The notes under the pieces were generated by a model. That model made no database searches and was not told the origin of the DNA. It saw only the letters and a list, made by a program, of their open reading frames with translations. The position numbers and the translations under genes are program-made. Source: Aureimonas fodinaquatilis (GTDB lineage Bacteria > Pseudomonadota > Alphaproteobacteria > Rhizobiales > Rhizobiaceae). Taken from it: a stretch of DNA of 64,000 nt. Where the stretch lies: NCBI RefSeq assembly GCF_008369445.1, contig NZ_VTWH01000002.1:682001-746000 (forward strand), written 5' to 3'. Shown here piece after piece: positions 49,400-58,064 of this stretch; position 1 is the stretch's first letter, and every line of letters begins with the position of its first letter.

Positions 49400-49500
49400 G
49401 CATTCCTTGTTGTAACGTTTGCGTTTCAACGGCAAGACAATGCGATGAGACAAAGAGTCAGAGCGTCACAGGTGATCAAAAGTTCACATGGAGCGCTCTA
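49400..49500. repeat. RIME-like element, copy D (full length, inverted)
   Basis: Reverse orientation. On the minus strand it reads AGAGCGCTCC...GACGCTCT, CTCTTTGTCTCATCGCATTGTCTTG, CGTTGAAACG/CGTTACAACA palindrome and AAGGAATGCTT. It occupies the dgt-erpA divergent intergenic region and reaches within 21 bases of the erpA ATG, which argues against longer erpA starts. Confidence 0.65.
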
Positions 49501-49520
49501 AAGTTTCGGGAAAGCACATT

Positions 49521-49868
49521 ATGGATCAGGATATTTCGGGGCAGGCACCTGTTGCAGTGTCCGACGCCGCCGTTGCCCGCATTGCCACCATTTTGCGGTC
49601 GGCTGACGGGTCTGACGCATTGCGCATTTCGGTGGAAGGTGGCGGCTGTTCCGGCTTTTCATACAAATATGATCTGACCAGCGGTGCGGATCCTGATGAC
49701 GTTGTGATTGAGCGGGATGGTGCACGCGTCTTGATCGATCAGGTATCATTGCCGTATCTCAGCGGCTCGATCGTTGATTTTGTTGACGACCTGATGGGGC
49801 AATCCTTTCAAATTCGCAATCCCAATGCAGTGGCCGCCTGCGGCTGCGGAACGAGCTTTTCGATCTGA
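49521..49868 (+). CDS. erpA: Iron-sulfur cluster insertion protein ErpA
   Basis: A-type carrier that delivers Fe-S clusters to apoproteins. The 115 residues end with the diagnostic ligand cysteines Cys43 (EGGGCSGFSY) and Cys107/Cys109 (VAACGCGTSFSI). The ATG at 49521 is used; an upstream in-frame start at 49488 would read through a repeat element and is rejected. The stop overlaps the xth ATG, so the two genes are translationally coupled. Confidence 0.96.
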   Translation: MDQDISGQAPVAVSDAAVARIATILRSADGSDALRISVEGGGCSGFSYKYDLTSGADPDDVVIERDGARVLIDQVSLPYLSGSIVDFVDDLMGQSFQIRNPNAVAACGCGTSFSI

Positions 49869-50659
49869 TGCTGGTTGCTACCTGGAATATAAACGGCGTC
49901 AAGGCGCGGCTGGAAACGCTTCTGGCCTGGCTGGATGAGAGACGACCCGACGTTGCCTGCCTGCAGGAAATCAAAAGCGTTGATGAAGCTTTTCCAGGAG
50001 CGGAAATCGAGAAGCTGGGCTATCATATTGAAACCCATGGCCAAAAGGGCTTCAACGGTGTTGCGCTGCTCTCTCGTTCCGCGCCGTTGGCAGGCAGTGT
50101 GCTACGTGGTTTGCCGGGTGATCCGGCCGATGAACAATCGCGGTTCATCGAGGCGCTGTTTGCAGTCCCCGGCTCTGAAACACCGATACGTGTCGCCTGC
50201 CTGTATCTGCCGAATGGCAACCCGCTCGGCACAGAAAAATTTCCGTACAAACTGGGCTGGATGGATCGGCTGGAGAAGCATGCCGCCTTGCGCCTTGCAG
50301 AAGAGACGCCCTGCATTTTCGCCGGCGATTACAATGTGATTCCAGAGCCTGAAGATGCTCGCAACCCGGCGGACTGGCTGGGGGATGCACTTTTCCAGCC
50401 TGAAAGCCGCGCAGCTTACCGTCGCCTGATCAATCTTGGATACACGGATGCTTTGCGCGCAACGACTGAACAGGCAGGCGTCTACACTTTCTGGGACTAT
50501 CAGGCAGGTGCGTGGCCTCGCAACAATGGCATTCGAATAGACCACCTGCTGCTTTCGCCCGAGGCCGCATCAAACCTGCGGTCTGTGGCTATCGACAAGC
50601 ATGTTCGCGGTTGGGAAAAACCATCCGACCATGTACCGGTGATTGCCGAGATTGCTTAA
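49868..50659 (+). CDS. xth: Exodeoxyribonuclease III
   Basis: AP endonuclease and 3'-5' exonuclease of base-excision repair. The 263 residues contain WNINGVKARLETLLAWLDERRPD, LQEIKS, GYHIETHGQKGFNGVALLSR, GDYNVIPEPEDARNP, NNGIRIDHLLLSPEAA and SDHVPVIAEI, the full active-site set of the EEP family. Gene order erpA-xth is conserved. Confidence 0.96.
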   Translation: MLVATWNINGVKARLETLLAWLDERRPDVACLQEIKSVDEAFPGAEIEKLGYHIETHGQKGFNGVALLSRSAPLAGSVLRGLPGDPADEQSRFIEALFAVPGSETPIRVACLYLPNGNPLGTEKFPYKLGWMDRLEKHAALRLAEETPCIFAGDYNVIPEPEDARNPADWLGDALFQPESRAAYRRLINLGYTDALRATTEQAGVYTFWDYQAGAWPRNNGIRIDHLLLSPEAASNLRSVAIDKHVRGWEKPSDHVPVIAEIA

Positions 50660-50678
50660 GCCAATTCCGGCAGACAAT

Positions 50679-51080
50679 TTACCGAACCTGCAGACCATCA
50701 GCAGCGCAGAGTGAGCGCAAAGTCGCTGTGCGCTGATTGTTTTGCCCCTTGCCCGGCGCAGCGAATGGCGTGAACTTGTAAGGTGGAACTGGCTCGATCT
50801 GCCCGCCAAACAGGGCCGGCCTTGACCTTGTTCCCGCCGGCGTGATGCCTGTCACATAGCCGCAAACTGTCAAGACACCGGTCTGGCGATGTTCGCTCCC
50901 TTCGATATGTTCAATCATAATACCCGGCGCGCTCGGGTCACTTGCAAGTCGATGCAATACGGCTGCTTTTTCCGATTGATTGACCTCCCGGCTGCTATGC
51001 GTCGGCACCTCGATTCGGGCGGTGTCGCAGCCAGCCAGCAGCATGGTGGCGGCAAGCAAAACAACATTCTGAGCCTTCAT
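50679..51080 (-). CDS. Small lipoprotein of unknown function
   Basis: A 133-residue protein with a lipoprotein signal (MKAQNVVLLAATMLLAGC, lipobox LAGC). The mature part has a cysteine in VCGYVTGITPAG and another in SLCAADGLQVR and no domain that I recognise. Convergent with xth (19 bases between stops) and divergent from the LuxR gene, whose start is only 46 bases away, so the two may share a control region. Confidence 0.75.
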   Translation of the reverse strand: MKAQNVVLLAATMLLAGCDTARIEVPTHSSREVNQSEKAAVLHRLASDPSAPGIMIEHIEGSEHRQTGVLTVCGYVTGITPAGTRSRPALFGGQIEPVPPYKFTPFAAPGKGQNNQRTATLRSLCAADGLQVR

Positions 51081-51126
51081 TCAAAATCTCTCTGACAAGT
51101 AATTTGCAAATGATGCTTGAAACAGC

Positions 51127-52284
51127 ATGTCATTGCGTTCACACCCGATTGAGGATCGATGCCGGGAGAAGAAAAGCGTGGCAGGTTCGCAGGATCTGGC
51201 AGAAGACCTGATTGCAGCCGTTTATGCCGCTTTGCTTGGCGAAACGAGTTGGCAGAGCTTTCTTGAAAAGCTGAACGGCACCTATCCCGGAGCGCTTTCC
51301 ACCCTGTTCTTTCACAACCGGCGCAGCCACAAAGGCGCCATCACCTATGTTGCAGGCGTCGAGGGCCGCACTGGAGCCCTGGCGCAGTACGAATCCTACT
51401 ACGCCAATCTGAATCCGTGGATGAAGAAGGTGGAGTTGACGCCCGTGGGCATGGGCATTGTTGGTGAGCAGATCATTGCTCGAAATCACTTCAACCGCAG
51501 TGAATATTACAGCGATTATCTCCACCGGAATGGTTTGGAAACCGGAACCGGCGTCACGGTGTTCAAGGATGAAGACTGCTATTTTTTGCTCAGCACGCTC
51601 ACCGACGATACAAATGATGACCGCAACATCGAGCGCGCGGCTTTGCTGACTCGGATCGCTCCGCATTTGCAACGGGCTTTCAACTATTATCGTTCGGGTG
51701 ATTTGCGTTCGGCGGCAGTCAATCTTGGCCAGGACATTGCCGATTCCGCCAATCTGGCCCTTGTGGTGATCAACGAAAACTTCAAACCGGTGAAAATTTC
51801 GCCAACAGCGCAGCAGATGCTGGCAACGGGCAATCCCGCAGGCATCACACCCGTTGGCCGTCTGCGTTTTCGCGACTCCGTGTTGCAATCGGCTCTGCAG
51901 GTTTTGTTGCAGAGAGGATCGCTGAACACCCGCACCTGCAGTTTCAACAGTGGCGGCCGCAATATTCGCCTCATCCGCATTGGTGCAGGCACCGCGGCAG
52001 ATTACTTTGCCGGGCCAATGGTGGCGATGCTGATTGAAAATGAGCCGGTGCCATTGTTGCCAGCCAATGTGCAGCATGTTGCAGCGACTTATTCTCTCAC
52101 TTCTGCAGAAACCCGCGTGTTCGCTGCCATTGCAGCAGGAAGCTCGGTCTCCACAATTGCCAGAGACGCCGGCCTTTCGCGCGAAACTGTCCGCTCGCAG
52201 TTGAAAGCCATATTCAGCAAGGTTGGAATCCACAGCCAGAAAGATCTGGTGCGTGTGGCTGCCGGAATCAGAACCACATTCTGA
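51127..52284 (+). CDS. LuxR-type HTH transcriptional regulator
   Basis: A 385-residue regulator whose C-terminus is a LuxR/GerE-type HTH (YSLTSAETRVFAAIAAGSSVSTIARDAGLSRETVRSQLKAIFSKVGI). The N-terminal 300 residues form no domain that I can name; sequence such as LNPWMKKVELTPVGMGIVGEQII and ERAALLTRIAPHLQRAF is seen in similar unlabelled HTH proteins of alphaproteobacteria. No autoinducer-binding signature is visible. The start is uncertain: a GTG at 51178 (VAGSQDLAEDL) has a much better ribosome site (CGGGAG) than the ATG at 51127. Targets unknown; the divergent lipoprotein gene is a candidate. Confidence 0.8.
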   Translation: MSLRSHPIEDRCREKKSVAGSQDLAEDLIAAVYAALLGETSWQSFLEKLNGTYPGALSTLFFHNRRSHKGAITYVAGVEGRTGALAQYESYYANLNPWMKKVELTPVGMGIVGEQIIARNHFNRSEYYSDYLHRNGLETGTGVTVFKDEDCYFLLSTLTDDTNDDRNIERAALLTRIAPHLQRAFNYYRSGDLRSAAVNLGQDIADSANLALVVINENFKPVKISPTAQQMLATGNPAGITPVGRLRFRDSVLQSALQVLLQRGSLNTRTCSFNSGGRNIRLIRIGAGTAADYFAGPMVAMLIENEPVPLLPANVQHVAATYSLTSAETRVFAAIAAGSSVSTIARDAGLSRETVRSQLKAIFSKVGIHSQKDLVRVAAGIRTTF

Positions 52285-52482
52285 ACCGAGGGCATCAACA
52301 AACGCGAATATCTCTGTCATGTCCTGCCCCCCTGCAGACCAATGTGTGGCCAAGTGTGCCAACAGGTCATTCAGGAGACATCACCCATACGGGGTAAGCA
52401 CAGACGGTGGACAAGATGATGTAGCGAATCTGAAGTTTATGATGTGCAAGAGACTGGATGATCATTTGAGAGCAAGCGCATC

Positions 52483-53295
52483 TCAAGGAAGATCGATCAA
52501 AGGCCCCTCGACCTGCGAGTACATTCGCGCAGTCTGTCGATCTTCTTCGTTGCTAAGAGCAAAAACCTCTTCCTGCAACGGGCGTATCCACTCCTGCTCT
52601 TCAGCGGATGCAGCGCGCAGCGCGCGTGTCAGCATTGCCAGTCCACGCACGGGTTCCGAGCGAATTGAAATCGCCTTGCCATCAAAAATCAGATAGCCAA
52701 GCAAAGCCTCTGCCTTTGGGTAACCCTTGTGAGAGGCAAGCTTCAACCACTGAGCGGCCTGCCGTGGGTTTGGTCTGCCACCCTCACCTGCCAGCAGCAT
52801 CCGCCCGAGTTCGAACTGAGCTCGCGCATCGCCGAAATAGGAAGCGGCCTGATTGTAAAGTGCACGTGCCTGCCCCGCATCGGCAACGACAGGCGTACCG
52901 GGAATGCCTTTGCGCACATATTCCGCCAGAGCCACAAGAGCGCTGGAGATATAGGCCGCATTGGGCGAAGAAGCCGAATCATCGTCCTGATCACGAATGA
53001 TGCGCTCGAACATTCGAAACGCCTCGTAATCATCCTCCGGCACGCCATCCCCGTCCGCATACATCTGGCCAAGCTTCCAGCGTGCTCCAGGATGTCCCTT
53101 GTCCGCAGCAAAGCTCAAAGCCTGGAAGGCCTCCTGTTTTTCACCGCGCTTGTAAGCGTTGAAGCCAAGGCTGAACATTTCACGTGGAGAAGCGCCCGAA
53201 TCGGCAATGGGATCCAGCGCACGCGATGCTCCGACGCTGCCCAGAAAGCATGTGCAAACAGCCAGTGCACGGATTACGCTTGTCGAAACCCGCAT
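52483..53295 (-). CDS. exoR: Sel1-repeat periplasmic regulator ExoR
   Basis: A 270-residue protein with a signal peptide (MRVSTSVIRALAVCTCFLGSVGA) and tandem Sel1-like/TPR-type repeats (EMFSLGFNAYKRGEKQEAFQALSFAADKGHPGARWKLGQMYADGDGVPEDDYEAF and several more). Length, repeat order and the segments KRGEKQEA, WKLGQMYADGDGV, YEAFRMFE, LGRMLLAGEGGR and GLAMLTRAL follow rhizobial ExoR from memory. In S. meliloti ExoR sits in the periplasm and holds the ExoS-ChvI two-component system in check, controlling exopolysaccharide and motility. exoS and chvI are not in this window. Confidence 0.85.
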   Translation of the reverse strand: MRVSTSVIRALAVCTCFLGSVGASRALDPIADSGASPREMFSLGFNAYKRGEKQEAFQALSFAADKGHPGARWKLGQMYADGDGVPEDDYEAFRMFERIIRDQDDDSASSPNAAYISSALVALAEYVRKGIPGTPVVADAGQARALYNQAASYFGDARAQFELGRMLLAGEGGRPNPRQAAQWLKLASHKGYPKAEALLGYLIFDGKAISIRSEPVRGLAMLTRALRAASAEEQEWIRPLQEEVFALSNEEDRQTARMYSQVEGPLIDLP

Positions 53296-53508
53296 CACAG
53301 CTGCGCTCTACCTGAATGAGAACATATTCCGCGAAAACAGATCATCGCCGTCGCTTTCACCTTCCTGCCGCCATTGGCACCTTGTGCCTGAGAATTGCGA
53401 TTGTTTATGGCGGCAACACGGCATTTCGAGAGCCTGTGACAATCGCCGATGCAGTTTTGCAATATTGTTGCCGAAATATCACGTAAACAATGGTTGACAT
53501 CGAGACAT

Positions 53509-53544
53509 GAAAACGCCAGATCGCCTTCACGGTGATCTGGCGTT
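53509..53544 (-). terminator. Terminator of the FadL-family gene
   Basis: Arms AACGCCAGATC (53512-53522) and complement GATCTGGCGTT (53534-53544), with inner pairing, followed on the minus strand by TTTT. It lies 34 bases after the stop of the porin gene. Confidence 0.6.
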
Positions 53545-53577
53545 AAATCATGGATAACAAGCAATTAACATGCGTTG

Positions 53578-54858
53578 TTAGAAAGTCAGTTTAATTGACG
53601 CGTTGCCAGCAAACACCCAGTCATTGCCCACTGTTGCATCAAATATCGCACCATTGGCAACCGACTGGGAGCCGGATGTCCAGTAGCCGACGAGACCACC
53701 GAAACGTATTTCTCCGAAGCCTTGTTTGAAAGACAGACCGCCCGACAATGAATAGAGGTCGGTATATGTCGTTTCCGCGCCAGTGGACACGCCACTATCG
53801 TAGCCAAGGGTGACAAGACCGGAAATGTTCTCGTTAAAGGCCTTACCAATACCGATGGTCGCAGTGTAACCGTCATCCCAGTAATAGGGGCTGTTGTTAA
53901 CGCTGGTGCCGATTGCGGACACATAGCTCGTCAACACGTTCCGGTTGGTGCTCCAGTCTGTCCAGCGGAATGAGCCCACAAGCAATGTGCCTTCCGCAAT
54001 TCCGGTCTGGAAATTGACGTACAGGCTTTGCGGGCTGATGACCGTGTTCTGGAACGCCGTGCCGGAGCTGACCTGTGTTCCCACCGGCAGCAAGGGGCTT
54101 GGTGGCAGAATCACCGTCCCGCCGGTCGCAGGATTGATGATGAAGGCATCGCCCGTTGTGACCGCATAGCCAGTGCCTTCTGGACGGTCGTGCTTGATTT
54201 CAGACCGATAGAGAACCTGAGCCCGCAGAGCGATTTCCGGCTTTTCATAGGCGAAACCGACACGGTAGCCTGTCTCGTAGCTGTTGCTCGTGTCCACGGA
54301 AAGCGCCACAGGCACCAGTACAGGGGCGCCACCTGGCCCTGTACGGCCCGTTGGCGCGGCACCCAGACTTGTGCCCTGAAAGTTGAAGTCTTCCACAAAC
54401 AGGCCAGCAAGCAAGCTGAAACGGCCGACGTCCGCCTCATAGCTCAAACGGCAGGTGGCTGACCATTCATTGGAATTGAACTCAAGGCTCTGGACGCGCG
54501 ATCCTGTGGTGCTGATGGGCTGCGCGCCACCCGGCAGGCTTGAGTAATCCGCCTCTGCGGCAAAGCTTTCCGCGTAACTGCCTGCGCATGCAACCGGACC
54601 ATCACCAAACTTCAGCGATGCGGTCGGCAGGTTATAGCTGCCCGTATAGTTGTTCCAGCTTCCGGAGACGCCGTTAATCGAGTCAAATCCGCGCTCCGGG
54701 CTCACATAGGTCATGCCGGTGCGCATGGAAACCATGCCAGGCTCGTAGAGAATATCGGTATCAGCAGTGCTTCGCTGAAAGCCACCTGCCTGCGCAGCGG
54801 ACAAAGACGCCAAGGTCAGCAATGAAGCAGAACCCAGAATTTTTGAAAGTTTTAGCAT
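53578..54858 (-). CDS. OmpP1/FadL family outer-membrane transport protein
   Basis: A 426-residue outer-membrane beta-barrel of the FadL/TodX family, which lets long-chain fatty acids or other hydrophobic compounds cross. It has a signal peptide (MLKLSKILGSASLLTLASLSAAQA) followed by GGFQRSTADTDILYEPGMVSMRTGMTYVSPERGFD, then alternating aromatic strands and a terminal strand ending VFAGNASIKLTF. FadL members usually start AGGFxL.E...; here GGFQRST. I start at 54858, preceded by a strong GGGGGGA. Substrate is not predictable from this sequence. Confidence 0.85.
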   Translation of the reverse strand: MLKLSKILGSASLLTLASLSAAQAGGFQRSTADTDILYEPGMVSMRTGMTYVSPERGFDSINGVSGSWNNYTGSYNLPTASLKFGDGPVACAGSYAESFAAEADYSSLPGGAQPISTTGSRVQSLEFNSNEWSATCRLSYEADVGRFSLLAGLFVEDFNFQGTSLGAAPTGRTGPGGAPVLVPVALSVDTSNSYETGYRVGFAYEKPEIALRAQVLYRSEIKHDRPEGTGYAVTTGDAFIINPATGGTVILPPSPLLPVGTQVSSGTAFQNTVISPQSLYVNFQTGIAEGTLLVGSFRWTDWSTNRNVLTSYVSAIGTSVNNSPYYWDDGYTATIGIGKAFNENISGLVTLGYDSGVSTGAETTYTDLYSLSGGLSFKQGFGEIRFGGLVGYWTSGSQSVANGAIFDATVGNDWVFAGNASIKLTF

Positions 54859-55196
54859 GTTTCCCCCCTGCCATTTCACTGCAACGAACAACCAGCGAAT
54901 GCAGCCCACGTTGGTTCAAATGCAAACACGAAGCGAGAAGAAATGCCACCCAAGCCGCGATTTGCCGCATGGTTAAGGTGAACAATCACATAACAGCTAT
55001 CAAGCTATTGATTTTAATTGATTTAATCGGAAAATATTTTCAGTTTCCGCAGGTTTATGCCGGTCAACCGAAGCAAACAACACCGTGCTTGTTACATATT
55101 TACAATCATATTTGTGGCCCTGAGGTAACTCCACCACAGGGCCACAAGGAGTGTGTTCAGCAATTGATCAATCTATACTGAGTAGATGTGAAATCC
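54859..55196. other. Intergenic region between the FadL-family gene and valS
   Basis: Holds the FadL-family promoter region (AT-rich, about 54970-55070, no convincing boxes) and, at 55112-55147, an inverted repeat of 11-base arms (TTGTGGCCCTG and complement) with a 14-base loop, 50 bases after the valS stop, probably its transcription end. No U-run follows, so an intrinsic terminator is not certain. No gene seen. Confidence 0.45.
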
Positions 55197-57974
55197 TCAG
55201 CCCAGCCTGGCAGCGGCTGCACCCAACGCCGCCAGCTCAACTTCCAGAGCCTGAACTCTCTCCCGCTCCTGTGCCACGATTTCTGCCGGCGCACTGGATA
55301 CGAATCTTTCATTCTGCAACTTGGCAGAGATGCGTTCAATTTCGGTCCGGGTTTTCAGCATGGCCTTATTCAGGCGTGCCCGTTCGGCCTCGATGTCGAT
55401 GACACCTGCCAGCGGCATTGCGTAACAAATACCGTTGAGAACAAGCTGAGCCGACTGCCCAGGTGTTTCGCTGCCATGCTCGATGGACTTGACCCGTGCA
55501 AGACGCTTGAGCGAAGCCGCATGCCGCAACAGGCTTTCGCGGGTTTGCGCATCAGCATCAATGACGAGCAGGTCCACTTCTGCCCCAGCCGGCACGTTCA
55601 TTTGTGAACGCACCGAACGCACCTCACTCACCAGACCTATCAGCCAGTTGATGTCGGCTGCTGCGCCCTCATCCTCATACGTTACCTGCGGCCAGGATGT
55701 GTGGCAGAGCAACTGTGTTCTCGCCCGGCCGGCCGGAGCCGTCACCGCCCACAGCTCTTCTGTCAGGAATGGCATGAAGGGATGCAGCAATGCATAGACG
55801 CGGTCCAGGACAAAGCCCGTCACCAGTCTGGTTTCAGCCTGCGCAGCGGCATCCTCTCCCATGAACACAGGCTTGGACAGTTCCAGATACCAGTCACAGA
55901 AGAAGTTCCAGGTAAACCGGTAAAGCGCGCCCGCCGCATCGTTGAAGCGATATGTGGCAAGGGCGTTGTCGGTTTCGGCGATAGCGCGCCCCAGCTCTGT
56001 CAGTATCCAGCGATTGAGCGGCAACTCGACGGTTTGCGGATCCAGCTCGGCACCATGCACGGCGCCGTTCATCTCTGCAAAACGCGTCGCGTTCCAGAGC
56101 TTGGTGCCGAAATTGCGATAGCCGGCAATGCGCTGGGTATCCAGCTTCACATCGCGCCCCTGCGCCGCCATGATGGCCAGCGTGAAACGCAATGCATCCG
56201 CGCCATATTCATCAATCAGTTCCAGCGGATCAATGACATTGCCCTTGGACTTGGACATCTTGGCACCGTGCTTGTCGCGGACAAGCGCGTGAACATAAAC
56301 AGTTTCAAACGGTTCCTTGCCCATGAAGTGCAGGCTCATCATCATCATTCTGGCAACCCAGAAAAAGATGATGTCAAAGCCGGTCACAAGAACATTGGTC
56401 GGGTAGTAGTTTGAAAGTTCCGGCGTTTTTTCCGGCCAGCCAAGGGTTGAAAACGGCCAGAGCGCCGATGAGAACCAGGTGTCCAGCACATCTTCGTCGC
56501 GGCGCAACAGAGATTCCCGTGCTGTCGGGTCTTCGGCCATTCGGCGGGCTTCTTCGTCCGTCAGCGTGCCGTTGATGACATAATGCGCCAATGCCGCAGC
56601 TACAGCGGTTTCTTCTTCCTCGGCTACAAAAATTTCGCCATCGGGCCCGTACCACGCGGGAATCTGATGCCCCCACCAAAGCTGCCGGGAAATGCACCAT
56701 GGCTGGATGTTTTCCATCCAGTCAAAATAGGTCTTTTCCCAATTGCGCGGCACGAAACTGGTCCGCCCTTCGCGCACGCTGGCAATCGCCGGTTTGGCAA
56801 GCGTTGCCGCATCGACATACCACTGGTCGGTCAGGAAGGGCTCAATCGGCACTCCGCCGCGGTCACCATGCGGCACCATGTGCAAATGCGCATCAACCTT
56901 TGCCAGGTATCCTTCCTCTTCCAGCCAGTCGACCAGCAGCTTGCGCGCGGTGAACCGGTCCAGTCCCTCGAACATTCCAATCGCCCGTTCGCCGTCTTCT
57001 GCAAACAGGCCTTCCAGAAACTCCGCGTTGTCGCGCAGGGAAATGGTGCCATCCGGTGCCATGACGTTGATCTGGGCGAGGTTGTGCCGTCGCCCGACTT
57101 CAAAGTCGTTGAAGTCATGCGCCGGGGTAATCTTAACCGCACCGGAGCCCGCTTCCGGGTCCGCATAATCATCAGCGACAACCGGGATTAATCTGCCGAC
57201 CAGAGGAATGCGCACCTTGCGGCCAACCAGATCTTCAAAACGCTGGTCATCCGGATTAACGGCAACGCCGCTGTCGCCGAGCATTGTTTCAGGCCGCGTG
57301 GTGGCAACGGTCACATAGGTTGAAGAATTTTCCGGGTCGTAGATCATACCATCGACCGGATAGCGAAGGTGCCACAGGTGACCCTCCACTTCCCGCTGCT
57401 CAACTTCCAGGTCGGAAATTGCGGTGCGCAATTTCGGATCCCAGTTAACCAGCCGCTTGTCCTTGTAAATCAGACCTTCGCGATAAAGCTGGACAAACAC
57501 CTTTCGTACAGCCGCCGAAAGTCCGTCATCCATGGTGAACCGCTCACGCGACCAGTCGCACGAAGCGCCCAGACGCCTTAGCTGGGTCAGGATCGAGCCG
57601 CCCGATTCCGCTTTCCACTGCCAGATCTTGTCGATAAAGGCCTGCCTGCCTATTTCCCGCCGGTTCGGTTCACCGGCGGCGGCCATCTGCCGTTCAACAA
57701 CCATCTGTGTGGCGATGCCCGCATGATCAAGACCCGGCTGCCACAACACATTGAGGCCAAGCATGCGCTTCTGCCGAACCAGAATGTCCTGCAAGGTATT
57801 GTTCAACGCATGACCAATATGCAGCGAGCCGGTAACATTGGGTGGCGGAATGACAATCGTAAACGGATCAGCGCCGGGCGCAGCCCCGGCCCCCGCACGA
57901 AAAGCGTCCGCCTGTTCCCAGTTCTGGGCGATGCGAGGTTCAACGTCGGCAGCGTCGTAGGTTTTTTCGATCAT
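55197..57974 (-). CDS. valS: Valyl-tRNA synthetase
   Basis: Class I synthetase with editing domain, 925 residues. It shows PPPNVTGSLHIGHALNNTLQD (HIGH motif), the CP1 editing segments ATTRPETMLGDSGVAVNPDD and ITPAHDFNDFEVG, QLWWGHQIPAWYG, KMSKSKGNVIDPLELIDEYGADALRF, and the C-terminal coiled coil (RARLNKAMLKTRTEIERISAKLQNERFVSSAP). Length is slightly below the E. coli protein. Confidence 0.98.
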   Translation of the reverse strand: MIEKTYDAADVEPRIAQNWEQADAFRAGAGAAPGADPFTIVIPPPNVTGSLHIGHALNNTLQDILVRQKRMLGLNVLWQPGLDHAGIATQMVVERQMAAAGEPNRREIGRQAFIDKIWQWKAESGGSILTQLRRLGASCDWSRERFTMDDGLSAAVRKVFVQLYREGLIYKDKRLVNWDPKLRTAISDLEVEQREVEGHLWHLRYPVDGMIYDPENSSTYVTVATTRPETMLGDSGVAVNPDDQRFEDLVGRKVRIPLVGRLIPVVADDYADPEAGSGAVKITPAHDFNDFEVGRRHNLAQINVMAPDGTISLRDNAEFLEGLFAEDGERAIGMFEGLDRFTARKLLVDWLEEEGYLAKVDAHLHMVPHGDRGGVPIEPFLTDQWYVDAATLAKPAIASVREGRTSFVPRNWEKTYFDWMENIQPWCISRQLWWGHQIPAWYGPDGEIFVAEEEETAVAAALAHYVINGTLTDEEARRMAEDPTARESLLRRDEDVLDTWFSSALWPFSTLGWPEKTPELSNYYPTNVLVTGFDIIFFWVARMMMMSLHFMGKEPFETVYVHALVRDKHGAKMSKSKGNVIDPLELIDEYGADALRFTLAIMAAQGRDVKLDTQRIAGYRNFGTKLWNATRFAEMNGAVHGAELDPQTVELPLNRWILTELGRAIAETDNALATYRFNDAAGALYRFTWNFFCDWYLELSKPVFMGEDAAAQAETRLVTGFVLDRVYALLHPFMPFLTEELWAVTAPAGRARTQLLCHTSWPQVTYEDEGAAADINWLIGLVSEVRSVRSQMNVPAGAEVDLLVIDADAQTRESLLRHAASLKRLARVKSIEHGSETPGQSAQLVLNGICYAMPLAGVIDIEAERARLNKAMLKTRTEIERISAKLQNERFVSSAPAEIVAQERERVQALEVELAALGAAAARLG

Positions 57975-58064
57975 CGTGAAGGTCCATTATGTCTTGCCTT
58001 CGGTTACAGGCAAGCTTTCGGCCCTGTCAACGCCATCTGATCATTGCGTTCGAGCAGAATTGAA

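Noticed and set aside
49488-49520. Longer erpA start
   Set aside because: Would translate the end of a RIME-like repeat; the ATG at 49521 gives the family N-terminus.
51139-52362. 407-codon minus-strand frame slightly longer than the LuxR gene it overlaps
   Set aside because: The plus-strand product has a clear GerE-type HTH and the antisense product is Cys/His-rich without motifs.
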